From: JACRCT01 sp049841135
Lineage (GTDB): Bacteria; Myxococcota; Myxococcia; Myxococcales; UBA5297
DNA: 64,000 nucleotides
Assembly (NCBI GenBank): GCA_049841135.1
Contig: JASGHK010000006.1
Span: forward strand, 558,001-622,000
Reading direction: 5' to 3'
The stretch's first letter is position 1; every line of letters starts with the position of its first letter. Shown in pieces: positions 38,871 to 46,933 of this stretch. Both the position numbers and the translations under genes were made by a program. The notes under the pieces are model-generated. The model was not told the DNA's origin and made no database searches. It saw only the letters and a program-made list of their open reading frames with translations.

Positions 38871-38892
38871 CTGTTGCCACGTGGCAACAGTC
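38869..38892. promoter_or_regulatory. Perfect 24-bp palindrome, possible operator or terminator
   Basis: GACTGTTGCCAC followed at once by its reverse complement GTGGCAACAGTC, with no spacer, and the core CACGTG. A loop-less palindrome of this kind suits a dimeric DNA-binding protein better than a terminator. It lies 198 bp before the next gene. Confidence 0.5.
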
Positions 38893-39090
38893 GGGCGCGC
38901 TCTCGCCCAGATGATTCGATGCGGGACTCGGTGTGACCGCCGTCACCCGCGCCGCCCAACCTGCTGTCGTCGCCCAGGATTCCCGACCGACGCCCAAGGG
39001 ACCCAGGCATCGGTCAACTGGACGGGTGTCCGCAACTTCCTGCAATTCCCCACGAAACTGGAGAAGGACCCTGCAAGAGAGGACCACACC

Positions 39091-40227
39091 ATGCCGAAGA
39101 CCACCGGGATTCAGCCTGCCGCCGGCGCCGTCGGGACCTCCCAGAGCTACTCGCCTTCGCTCGACGACGTCGCTGCCGGAAGGGCTTCCCTGCGCCGCGG
39201 GATGAGCGGCGAGTCGGTCCGCGCGCTCCAGCAGCTGCTCAAGGACTCCGGGCAGTCGCTCGCCGTCGACGGCGCCTTCGGCCCCCAGACCGACGCCGCG
39301 GTTCGGGCCTTCCAGCGCCAGAACGGGCTCACGGTCGATGGGGTGGTGGGGCCCAAGACGCTGGGCGCGCTGCGCGGCGAGACGCCTCCTGCGCAGAACC
39401 CCTTCGCCACCGACGAGATGGAAGAGACGCGGCCGCAGACGCCGTCCACGCAGACCTCGACGCCCATCACCGGCCTGCCCTCGCGGCCCGCCGACGCGAT
39501 GACCGGCAGCGAGTTCATGGCGCGCACCGCCGGCATGAGCCGCACGCAGCGCGAGCAGGCCATCCTCGCCGAGCTGCAGAAGGGCAACATCCCGGACTTC
39601 CTGCGGCAATGGAAGGAGATCGAGGTCAAGACCACCGGCCCCGACGGCGTCGTGCACACCGGCAAGGTCCGGGTGATGCCCGACTACCTGGCCATCGGCT
39701 CCAACGACGACTTCGTGCGCATCCCCATGAGCCCGCTCACGGCGCAGCGCATCGCCGACCAGTACGGCTGCTCGCTGCCCACCACCAAGATCGTCGACGA
39801 CATCTGGAAGCAGGCCGAGGTGCAGCTCACGCCCAACCCGATGAGGGCCGGGCCGCAGATGATGTCCAACGACTACTACCTCCGGCACCAGCAGGCGGTG
39901 GAGCGCCAGTTCGATGCCGCCGGGGGAGCGCCGGGCGCGCTGACGGCCGGGCACAAGAAGGACGTGGTCATCTCCAACCGGCTCGCCGCGCACCCCGACC
40001 GCGTCGCCATCTACGGGTGGCAGCAGGCCGGCGGCAAGAACATCCAGCCGCTGTCGACCGTGCACGAGAACACCTACGCCGACTACAGCCACGGCATCCG
40101 CATGGTCTCCTCGACGATGGTGGTCGACGGGGTCGAGCGGCCGCTCGAGGAGATCCTTCGCGACCCGGTACTGTGCAAGCTCGTCAGCAGCGAGGGCGTC
40201 ATCCGTAACCCTCGCCAGCCGAGTTAG
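39091..40227 (+). CDS. Peptidoglycan-binding protein with conserved C-terminal domain
   Basis: The 378-aa protein has no signal peptide. Residues about 30-95 form a PG_binding_1 domain (LRRGMSGESVRALQQLLK, FQRQNGLTVDGVVGPKTLGAL). A Thr/Pro-rich linker follows. The C-terminal domain (about 150-378) has TAGHKKDVVISNRL, VAIYGWQQAGGKNIQPLS and YADYSHGIRMVSS, with His residues that could bind metal or act as catalysts. I have no name for this domain. Absence of a signal peptide in a wall-binding protein suggests export by a contractile injection or other dedicated system, but no such genes are in the window. Confidence 0.7.
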   Translation: MPKTTGIQPAAGAVGTSQSYSPSLDDVAAGRASLRRGMSGESVRALQQLLKDSGQSLAVDGAFGPQTDAAVRAFQRQNGLTVDGVVGPKTLGALRGETPPAQNPFATDEMEETRPQTPSTQTSTPITGLPSRPADAMTGSEFMARTAGMSRTQREQAILAELQKGNIPDFLRQWKEIEVKTTGPDGVVHTGKVRVMPDYLAIGSNDDFVRIPMSPLTAQRIADQYGCSLPTTKIVDDIWKQAEVQLTPNPMRAGPQMMSNDYYLRHQQAVERQFDAAGGAPGALTAGHKKDVVISNRLAAHPDRVAIYGWQQAGGKNIQPLSTVHENTYADYSHGIRMVSSTMVVDGVERPLEEILRDPVLCKLVSSEGVIRNPRQPS

Positions 40228-40263
40228 CGATCGGCCTGTCCGGCCGGGGGAGGACGTCAATCG

Positions 40264-41643
40264 ATGGGCAAGGGGAGGGGACCTCTTCTCTGGACAGCGG
40301 CGCTCGTCCTCGGCGGCAGCGTGGTGGCTGGAGGCGTGGCGCTGCTGGGCGCGCGCGGGGGCACCGCTCCAACCGTCGACGTCCCCCGGCCGGACCTGCC
40401 GATCGCGATGCGGCTGCCGTTCGGGGAGCAGGCACCCGCCTTTGAGGACAGGAGCGCCGTGGGCTTGCTCAAGCGAGGCATCGGTCCGGACGACGTCTTC
40501 CGCGTCGAGGGCAGGCTCATCGAGGACTCCCCGCCGCCGCCGGGGGCGAGCCCGCTGATGGTGGTCGCGGTGTCCGGCTTCCCGGAGAAGGCCGTGGCCG
40601 GATGGCGGCTCGCGCAGCCGCACGGCGGCGGGAAGAGCAGCCACTACGGCGTGCTCGTCCCCTCCGGCGACTACGAGCTCCTGGTCTTTGACGACCGCGA
40701 CGGCAACAAGGTCTTCGAGCGGAAGGAGCTCGTCGGCCGCAGCGGCGAGCCGGAGATCATCGTCGGCCTGTACAGCGCGACCGACGGCTTCACCGTGCGC
40801 GGGCCGGATCTCCACGTCGACCGATCCTCGCCGCGCGACGCCGGGCTGGACGTGAAGCTGCGGCTGGTGGAGCGCAACCCGCTCGTGCCGCTGGCGAGCG
40901 ACTTCTATGCCGCCGGGCACTCGTGGGACGGGCTGTGGCGGCCGCTCAAGTTCGTCGAGCACACCCAGGGCTCGTTCCTGTACGGCGTCGAGGAGTTCGA
41001 CCCGAAGCGTGCGCTGGTGCTGTTCGTCCACGGCTCGCAGGGGCGGCCGCCGGAGTTCGGCGTGCTCGCGGCCTCGCTCGACCCCAAGCGGTTCCAGAGC
41101 TGGTTCGTCTACTACCCGTCCGCCTTCCCCATCGACAAGCTGGGGGCGATGGTCGCGGACTACGTGGCGATGCTCGGCGCTCGCGCCCCGAAGATGGTGC
41201 TGGTGGGGCACAGCATGGGCGGGCTCGTGTGCCGCTCGGCGATCAAGCACCTCACGGGCGATCCGGGGCGCGCCCTGCCGCCCTCGCTCAAGGGCTACGT
41301 CAGCTTCGCGGCGCCGTACGGCGGCATGCCCAGCGCGGCGCCGACCGAGGACGTGCCGGTGGGCTGGCCACTGTCGTTCCTGGACGTCGTCCCGGGCAGC
41401 GAGTTCCTGCGCGAGCTGTACGCGAACCCGTACCCGCGAGGCCTGCCGTTCCACCTGTTCTACGGTGACGGCGACCACGGCAAGGGCGACGGGACGGTGG
41501 AGCTGTGGAGCCAGCTCGACCACCGGATGAAGGAGCACGCCACCAGGCTGCACGGCTATCACGCCGGCCACGTGGACATCCTGGCGAGGCCTGACTCCGC
41601 GATGGACTTCCGCGGCGTCGTCGAGTCGCTGGTGAAGGACTAG
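40264..41643 (+). CDS. Membrane-anchored alpha/beta hydrolase (PGAP1/lipase-like)
   Basis: The 459-aa protein begins with one membrane segment (LLWTAALVLGGSVVAGGVAL). Residues about 70-200 are a beta-rich domain, and the hydrolase domain starts about 230. It shows LFVHGSQGRPPEF, the nucleophile elbow LVGHSMGGLVCRS, and a C-terminal YHAGHVDILARP with the catalytic His. This fits the PGAP1-like or triacylglycerol lipase group acting in the periplasm. A GGGAGG site lies upstream of the ATG. It starts 36 bp after the peptidoglycan-binding gene, so the two may be one transcript. Confidence 0.8.
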   Translation: MGKGRGPLLWTAALVLGGSVVAGGVALLGARGGTAPTVDVPRPDLPIAMRLPFGEQAPAFEDRSAVGLLKRGIGPDDVFRVEGRLIEDSPPPPGASPLMVVAVSGFPEKAVAGWRLAQPHGGGKSSHYGVLVPSGDYELLVFDDRDGNKVFERKELVGRSGEPEIIVGLYSATDGFTVRGPDLHVDRSSPRDAGLDVKLRLVERNPLVPLASDFYAAGHSWDGLWRPLKFVEHTQGSFLYGVEEFDPKRALVLFVHGSQGRPPEFGVLAASLDPKRFQSWFVYYPSAFPIDKLGAMVADYVAMLGARAPKMVLVGHSMGGLVCRSAIKHLTGDPGRALPPSLKGYVSFAAPYGGMPSAAPTEDVPVGWPLSFLDVVPGSEFLRELYANPYPRGLPFHLFYGDGDHGKGDGTVELWSQLDHRMKEHATRLHGYHAGHVDILARPDSAMDFRGVVESLVKD

Positions 41644-41687
41644 GTTCGCCCCGCCCCAGGGTTGGAGTTCGCGCCGAGCTTGGAGAC

Positions 41688-41708
41688 TGACACCCCGAGC
41701 TCGTCGAG
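41688..41708. repeat. Dispersed REP-like repeat, copy 3
   Basis: TGACACCCCGAGCTCGTCGA matches the core of copies at 4114-4136 and 36373-36393. Confidence 0.55.
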
Positions 41709-41764
41709 GGGCCAGCCCAGCGCTTCCCTTCGTGCCGAAATCTCGCCGACGACCCACGGAGGGC

Positions 41765-41793
41765 TTGAGCCTGCCCCGCCCGATCCGTATCCT
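41765..41793 (+). promoter_or_regulatory. Sigma-70-like promoter upstream of the PheRS-like gene
   Basis: TTGAGC (41765-41770) and TATCCT (41788-41793) are separated by 17 bp, a good match. The expected start of transcription is near 41800, about 250 bp before the PheRS-like gene and right at the ATG of a short ORF. Confidence 0.45.
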
Positions 41794-41800
41794 TGGCGCG

Positions 41801-41878
41801 ATGAATCCCGCGCTGCAGAGCACTCGATTTAGCAGCCCCCGGCCCCCTCAGGGCGACGGGCGGCGGCTCGACGTGTAG
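41801..41878 (+). CDS. Possible 25-aa leader peptide
   Basis: The short ORF starts MNPALQSTRFSSPRPP and ends at TAG. It would begin at or next to the predicted transcription start, so translation would be leaderless. It has only one Phe, so classical Phe attenuation is not supported. It may be chance. Confidence 0.2.
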   Translation: MNPALQSTRFSSPRPPQGDGRRLDV

Positions 41879-42051
41879 CGCGCAGGTCCACCTCCCGAAA
41901 GGCTGAACGCTTCGCCCGGAAACGGCCGGGGGTCCTCGTCCCCAGTTGACGCGCCGCGCGGGTTCGCGCGTCGCGACCGCCATTCATCCGCCGTTCATCC
42001 GCCGGACTCCCGGCCTCGCGCCGGTCCGACGACTCCGAGGTCTACGAAGCC

Positions 42052-43203
42052 ATGTCTTCCAACAACTCCATGCTCAGCGCCGAAGCTCTCCGGCGCGCCC
42101 TGTCCATCCGCGATCTCACCGACCAGGCCGAAGGCCCGCACGCCATGCAGCGAGTCGTCGGGGAGGTCGTCGAAGCCCTGCGCGCCGAGTGGGGCTGCCC
42201 GGTCCGCGTCCATCGCACGAGCCCCGTCGTCTCGGTCGCCGACAACTATGACCGGCTCCACTACCCGGCCGACGCGGTGACCCGCGACGAGCGCTACAGC
42301 CGCTACGTCTGCGAGGGAGCCCTGCTGCGCTCGCAGACCTCGGCGATGATCCCGCCGCTCTTGCGAGCGCTGGCGCGCGACCCGCATCGACCCGCCGACG
42401 TGCTCCTCGCCTGCCCCGGGCTCGTCTACCGCCGCGATTGCATCGACCGGCTCCACTCCGGCGAACCCCACCAGATGGACCTGTGGCGCATCCGCCGGGG
42501 ACCGCCTCTCGGGACGGCAGATCTCGAGCGGATGATCCACCGGGTGGTCCAGGCGGCGCTGCCCGGTCGAATCCACCGCGTCCAGCAGACCGCTCACCCG
42601 TACACGACCGGCGGTCTGCAGATTGACGTCGAGGCCGGTGGGGAGTGGGTGGAGATTGGCGAGTGCGGCCTGGCGCTGCCCGCGCTCCTCTCCGAGAGCG
42701 GCGTGCCGGTGCCGGGGACCTCGGGGCTGGCGATGGGACTCGGGCTCGACCGCGTGCTGATGCTGCGCAAGGGGCTCGACGACATCCGGCTCTTGCGCTC
42801 GCAGGACCCGCGCGTGGCCGGCCAGATGCTCGACCTCGAGCCCTGGCGGCCGGTGAGTGCGATGCCGCCGGTGCGGCGCGACTTGTCGCTCGCGCTTCCC
42901 GAGGATGAGACGGCCGAGGAGCTGGGCGACCGCGTCCGCGCGGCGCTGGGCGCGCGGGCGGACCTCGTCGAGGCGGTGCAAGTGCTCTCGGAGACGCCGT
43001 GGGCGGCGCTCCCCGAGGCGGCGCGCGCGCGGCTGGGGATGGCGCCCGGCCAGAAGAACGTGCTGGTGCGGGTGGTCTTGCGCTCGCTCGAGCGCACGCT
43101 CACCAGCGAGGAGTGCAACGCCCTGCGCGACGAGGTCTACGCGGCGCTGCACCGGGGCTCGGCGTGGGCGTGGGCCAGCGCGGAGCCCCGGAAAGCGGTG
43201 TGA
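42052..43203 (+). CDS. Stand-alone PheRS-like class II synthetase with FDX-ACB domain
   Basis: The 383-aa protein has a class II aminoacyl-tRNA synthetase core. Motif 2 is VYRRDCIDRLHSGEPHQMD, then WVEIGECGLALP, and motif 3 is GLAMGLGLDRVLMLRKGLDD. An FDX-ACB anticodon-like domain (about 280-370) follows with PPVRRDLSLALPEDETAEEL. This is the layout of monomeric (mitochondrial-type) PheRS, shortened, without the normal PheT. The Phe-pocket residues cannot be checked here. It may be a paralogue that charges another acceptor (a so-called mystery ligase) rather than tRNA(Phe). It lies 52 bp upstream of a histidine kinase. Confidence 0.75.
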   Translation: MSSNNSMLSAEALRRALSIRDLTDQAEGPHAMQRVVGEVVEALRAEWGCPVRVHRTSPVVSVADNYDRLHYPADAVTRDERYSRYVCEGALLRSQTSAMIPPLLRALARDPHRPADVLLACPGLVYRRDCIDRLHSGEPHQMDLWRIRRGPPLGTADLERMIHRVVQAALPGRIHRVQQTAHPYTTGGLQIDVEAGGEWVEIGECGLALPALLSESGVPVPGTSGLAMGLGLDRVLMLRKGLDDIRLLRSQDPRVAGQMLDLEPWRPVSAMPPVRRDLSLALPEDETAEELGDRVRAALGARADLVEAVQVLSETPWAALPEAARARLGMAPGQKNVLVRVVLRSLERTLTSEECNALRDEVYAALHRGSAWAWASAEPRKAV

Positions 43204-43255
43204 AGGAGCATCGGTGGCTGGTAGAAATCAGGCCGGCCGGCTTCATGAGGAGACG

Positions 43256-44446
43256 ATGGCAGCAGACGACGCACACCAGGGCGGGCAGGTCGCAGAGATC
43301 GAGCGTCTAAGGCAGCGAATCCAGGAGCTCGAGGCGCAGGTCGCGCGGCAGGAACATGGCCCCTTTGAGCACCTGCAGGCGATCATCGACCACGCTCCGC
43401 TGGCCATCTACCTCAAGGACGCCCAAGGCCTCTACCTGCTGGTCAACCGCGAGTACGAGCGGCTGTCGGCACGCCCCCGGGAGCAGACCCTGGGGCGTAC
43501 CGACTTCGATGTCTTCCCGCCGCCCGTGGCCCAGCTCTTCCGCGAGCAGGACCGGTCGGTGATCGCCCAGGACGCGCCGCAGGAGTTCCGCGAGACCGTC
43601 CCGCTGCCGGACGGCGTGCACTCGTTCATCACCTCCAAGTTCCCGCTGCGCTCCGCCTCCGGGGCCCTGCTCGGGGTGGCCGGCCTGTGCACCGACGTGA
43701 CCGAGCTGCAGGGCGCGCGCGACCGGCTGGAACAGACGCAGGCGGAGCTGGTCCGGCAGGCGCGGCTGGCGACGCTGGGCGAGCTGGCCGCGGTCGTGGC
43801 CCACGAGGTGCGCAACCCGCTGGGGGTGGTCTTCAACGCGGTGGCCACGCTCAAGCGCCACCCGGCGGCCGACCTCAAGAGCCGCGAGATGCTGGAGATC
43901 ATCGGCGCCGAGGCCGACCGGCTCAACCGGATGGTCGGCGCGCTGCTCGAGCTGGCCCGACCTCCGCAGGCCAGCTTCGGGCCGGCCAACATCGAGAGGA
44001 TGGCGGCCTCGGCCATCGACGCTGCGCGGGCCATCGCCGACCCGGCGGGCGAGGTGCAGCTCACGCTGGCGCAGCCGCTGCCCGAGTCCTGCCTGGACGA
44101 GCACCTGGTGAACCAGGCGCTCGCCAACCTGGTCTGCAACGCGCTCCAAGCGGCGGGGCGCCAGCGGCCGGTCGAGGTCCGGGTGGAGCTGGTCGGCCGC
44201 GAGACCGTGGAGTCGGCGCTGCGCTTCCACGTGGTCGACGATGGCGCCGGCGTCCCCGCGGACATCGCCGACCGCATCTTCGCGCCGTTCTTCACCACCC
44301 GTGCGACGGGGACCGGCCTGGGGCTGACGGTCGCGTTGCGGGTCGCCGAGGCGCATCGCGGCACCGTCAGGCACACGCCCACCCCGGGAGGCGGGGCGAC
44401 CTTCACGCTGGAGATCCCGTTCGTCCCGCCGCTGCCGGAGGGCTGA
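43256..44446 (+). CDS. PAS-domain histidine kinase
   Basis: The 396-aa protein is soluble. Residues about 10-35 form a coiled coil. A PAS domain follows (IIDHAPLAIYLKDAQGLYLL, then GRTDFDVFPP). The HisKA helix carries the phosphorylated His in VVAHEVRNPLG, and the HATPase domain shows NLVCNALQAAG, VVDDGAGVP and TGLGLTVALRVAEAHRG. It has no receiver domain and no partner regulator next to it, so it is an orphan. A GAGGAG ribosome site is present. Confidence 0.9.
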   Translation: MAADDAHQGGQVAEIERLRQRIQELEAQVARQEHGPFEHLQAIIDHAPLAIYLKDAQGLYLLVNREYERLSARPREQTLGRTDFDVFPPPVAQLFREQDRSVIAQDAPQEFRETVPLPDGVHSFITSKFPLRSASGALLGVAGLCTDVTELQGARDRLEQTQAELVRQARLATLGELAAVVAHEVRNPLGVVFNAVATLKRHPAADLKSREMLEIIGAEADRLNRMVGALLELARPPQASFGPANIERMAASAIDAARAIADPAGEVQLTLAQPLPESCLDEHLVNQALANLVCNALQAAGRQRPVEVRVELVGRETVESALRFHVVDDGAGVPADIADRIFAPFFTTRATGTGLGLTVALRVAEAHRGTVRHTPTPGGGATFTLEIPFVPPLPEG

Positions 44447-44458
44447 AGGTGGGCCCGG

Positions 44459-46313
44459 CTACGGGGCTTCGAAGGCGCCCAGGTCGAGCGCGGCACCTTT
44501 CTGCGTGCGCGCGGTCATGCCGTTGGCCTTGAGCGAGGGCTCCATCGAGACCGGGACCTGGACGTAGGCCGACGGCGGCGCGATTCCGGCGGGCAGGCCC
44601 GTCGCCTGGTCGAGGGCCGCCGAGCCCGCGCCGGGGTGGAGATCGGTGGCGGACACGAACTTCGGGTCGAGGTTCTTCAGCGCCGCGCCCTTGGTCACCG
44701 TGTAGTTGACCGCCAACGCGGTGTCGCGGGCGTCGGCGACGTCGGCGCCGAAGAAGAGGTTGGTGCCGGCGAGGTTGAGCCTGCCGGCGCTCTGGACCCA
44801 GCTGAAGTTGGTGTCGCCGGTGAACGAGAAGACGTTGTTCCACGCGTCGACGGTGGTCGTCCGCAGCGACAGGTCGAAGACGAAGGCGCGCCAGGCATCT
44901 TGGGTCGTCGTGCGGTTCACCACGGTGTTGTTGAAGAAGTACAGGTGCGAGCGGTACGGCGTGTCCGGGACGAACTCGGTCGCCTCGTCCTCCTGCTCGC
45001 CCAGGTTGTCGCCGCCGTAGTGGATGGGCTGCGAGGCGCATTTGCCCAGGGCGCAGTCGTTGACGATGACGTTGCCGTAGGCGAAGTCGGTGCCGTAGTC
45101 CGCCTGGGTGGCGATGCCCGGCGTCTGGTCCTCGGAGTAGACCCAGTCGACGGCGCGGGCGCTGGCCTCGACGTAGTTGTAGCGGAAGATCTCGCCGCTG
45201 GACCGGCTCTTGTAGGTCGAGCCCTCGGAGAGCGGGCGGGTCGGGCCGAAGTAGTTGCCCTCGACGATGGGGTTGGTCGACTGCATGTACACGTTGTGCT
45301 CGTAGTAGCTGCCGTCCCGGCCGTTGCCCCAGATGCGGTTGTTGCGCAGGGTGATGCGCTCGCAGGCTTCGTCGAGCGAGCCGTTCTTGGCCATGGTGAA
45401 GACGCCGAAGGCGTGGTCGTAGATGACGCAGTTCTCGACGAGCACGTCGGCCGACGGCTGGATCCAGATGCCGGCCGGCGAGTCGACGTAGGGCGTGTTC
45501 TGGCCGAGCAGGTTGGTGAAGGAGTTGCCCGGCGCGGCGCCGGTCAGCTCCAGGTTCTTGATCTGGAGCCACTTCGGCTTGGTCCCCCAGTCGTCGGAGA
45601 CGCCCGCGCGGATGACGATGCCGGCGTAGTCCTCCAAGCTCCACTCCGAGGCGGTGTTGAAGACGTCGTCGCCTCCGCCGGGGTTGCAGCCGCTGGCCGT
45701 CCTGGCGCCGTTGAAGTCGAACTTGGGGCGCTGGCCGGTGGCGTCGGTGACGCCGTTGACGACGATGGGCTTCTGCTGCGTGCCCTGCCCGCGTAGGCAG
45801 AGCTTCCAGCGGTAGGGTGCGGCCCGGAAGTAGATGTTGACCACGTCGCCTTCGGCGAGCGCACCCCACGGCACGGTGTCCGGCTCCTCGTAGGCCTTGC
45901 CCGGGCCGACCTCGTAGGTCTTGGAGCCGGCGGGCGCGCTGACCGCGGTGGTGACCGGGTCGCTGGTGGCCGGGAAGCTGGGCGAGGCGTCCGCGCCGCC
46001 GGAGTCTGCCGGCGTCCGGACCGGCCACGGCCGACGCGTCGGGCCCCGGGACCGCGCCCCCGTCGGACGCGACCGGCGTCGAAGCGTCGGGCGAGGGCGT
46101 GCCCGCATCGCCTCCCACGACGCCGTCCGAGAGGCAGGTCAGTCCTTCGGCATGGAAGCCGCGGTCGCAGGCGCACAGCGCGGCCCCGCGGGCGACGGCG
46201 CAGGTGCCGTGGCCGGAGCAGGTCTGGCCGGCGCAGGGATCGGCGGACTGGCTGCAGCCCGCGAGCAGGACAGTGGCGAACGAGAGGGCGAGGAGCTTGG
46301 GGGACGCCGTCAT
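44459..46313 (-). CDS. Secreted parallel beta-helix lipoprotein, one frame break
   Basis: This is a lipoprotein (TVLLAGC signal) of about 617 aa. An EGF-like Cys segment (CSGHGTCAVARGAALCAC) is followed by a Asp/Ala/Gly/Pro linker and a long right-handed beta-helix. Its repeated rungs include YEHNVYMQSTNPIVEGNYFG and ENCVIYDHAFGVF, as in pectate-lyase-like and chondroitinase-B-like proteins. The frame changes at about 46004-46016: DA joins ADSGGADAS when one G is removed. Active-site residues cannot be named. It could bind or cut acidic polysaccharides outside the cell. Confidence 0.7.
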
Positions 46314-46525
46314 CGGGTTCGACCTCGATTCGAGGGCCGGGCAGCGGCATGGGGTTCGGCGGCGAGGCGATTGTCGCGCTCGGCGGGGCGGGACGAAAGC
46401 GGCCCCCTGGCGTGGCAGTCGCCCCCCGGCTGCGAGTCCTCCGGTCAGCGCCAGCCAAGCGGGCCGACAAGGCCCGCAAGCCCTAGATTCATCAGGGCGT
46501 GCGCTGGCGCGCCGGGGGTAACGTC

Positions 46526-46795
46526 ATGACCCTGTTGGGAATCGTCATCCTGCTCGTCGTGGCCTTCGTCGTCGGTGCGCTGGGCGAGCTGATCGGCGGG
46601 GCGAAGGTGCCCGGAGGCTTCCTGGGGTCCATCGTCGTCGGCTTCATCGGCGCGTGGATCGGCGGGGCGCTCTTCCACTTCGGCCCGGTCGTCGGCGGCA
46701 TCCAGCTCATCCCGGCCATCATCGGAGGGGCGATCTTCGCCTTCCTCTTGAGGCTGGTCTTCTCGGCGACGCGCCGGCGCAGGACGGTGCCGTGA
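46526..46795 (+). CDS. GlsB/YeaQ/YmgE-type membrane protein
   Basis: The 89-aa protein is made of three hydrophobic segments with Gly-rich turns (VVGALGELIGGAKVPGGFLG, GSIVVGFIGAWIGGALF). The GxxxG-rich pattern is the transglycosylase-associated family, whose role (envelope stress) is unproven. A basic end (RRRRTVP) marks the cytoplasmic tail. A 7-bp hairpin at 46459-46477 lies upstream. Confidence 0.8.
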   Translation: MTLLGIVILLVVAFVVGALGELIGGAKVPGGFLGSIVVGFIGAWIGGALFHFGPVVGGIQLIPAIIGGAIFAFLLRLVFSATRRRRTVP

Positions 46796-46933
46796 CCTGG
46801 CCGCCGCGCCGCCTCGCGTAGACCGCGGGAGGCGTGGCGGGCCGAGAGCCGGGGACCCTCTTCGGCGGTGACTTCAGCTGGGGTCGCGAGCAATATGCGG
46901 CCGCCTCCAGCCACGCCACCGAGGGGATCCCCC

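Larger units (their letters stand above)
41644..42051. other. Intergenic region with repeat and promoter-like sites
   Basis: This 408-bp gap holds REP-like copy 3, a promoter-like pair at 41765-41793 and a 25-codon ORF at 41801-41878 just after it. The rest shows no gene. Confidence 0.5.

Noticed and set aside
46459..46477. A 7-bp hairpin before the GlsB-type gene as a terminator
   Set aside because: It lies in a divergent gap, with no gene ending into it, and no T tract follows.
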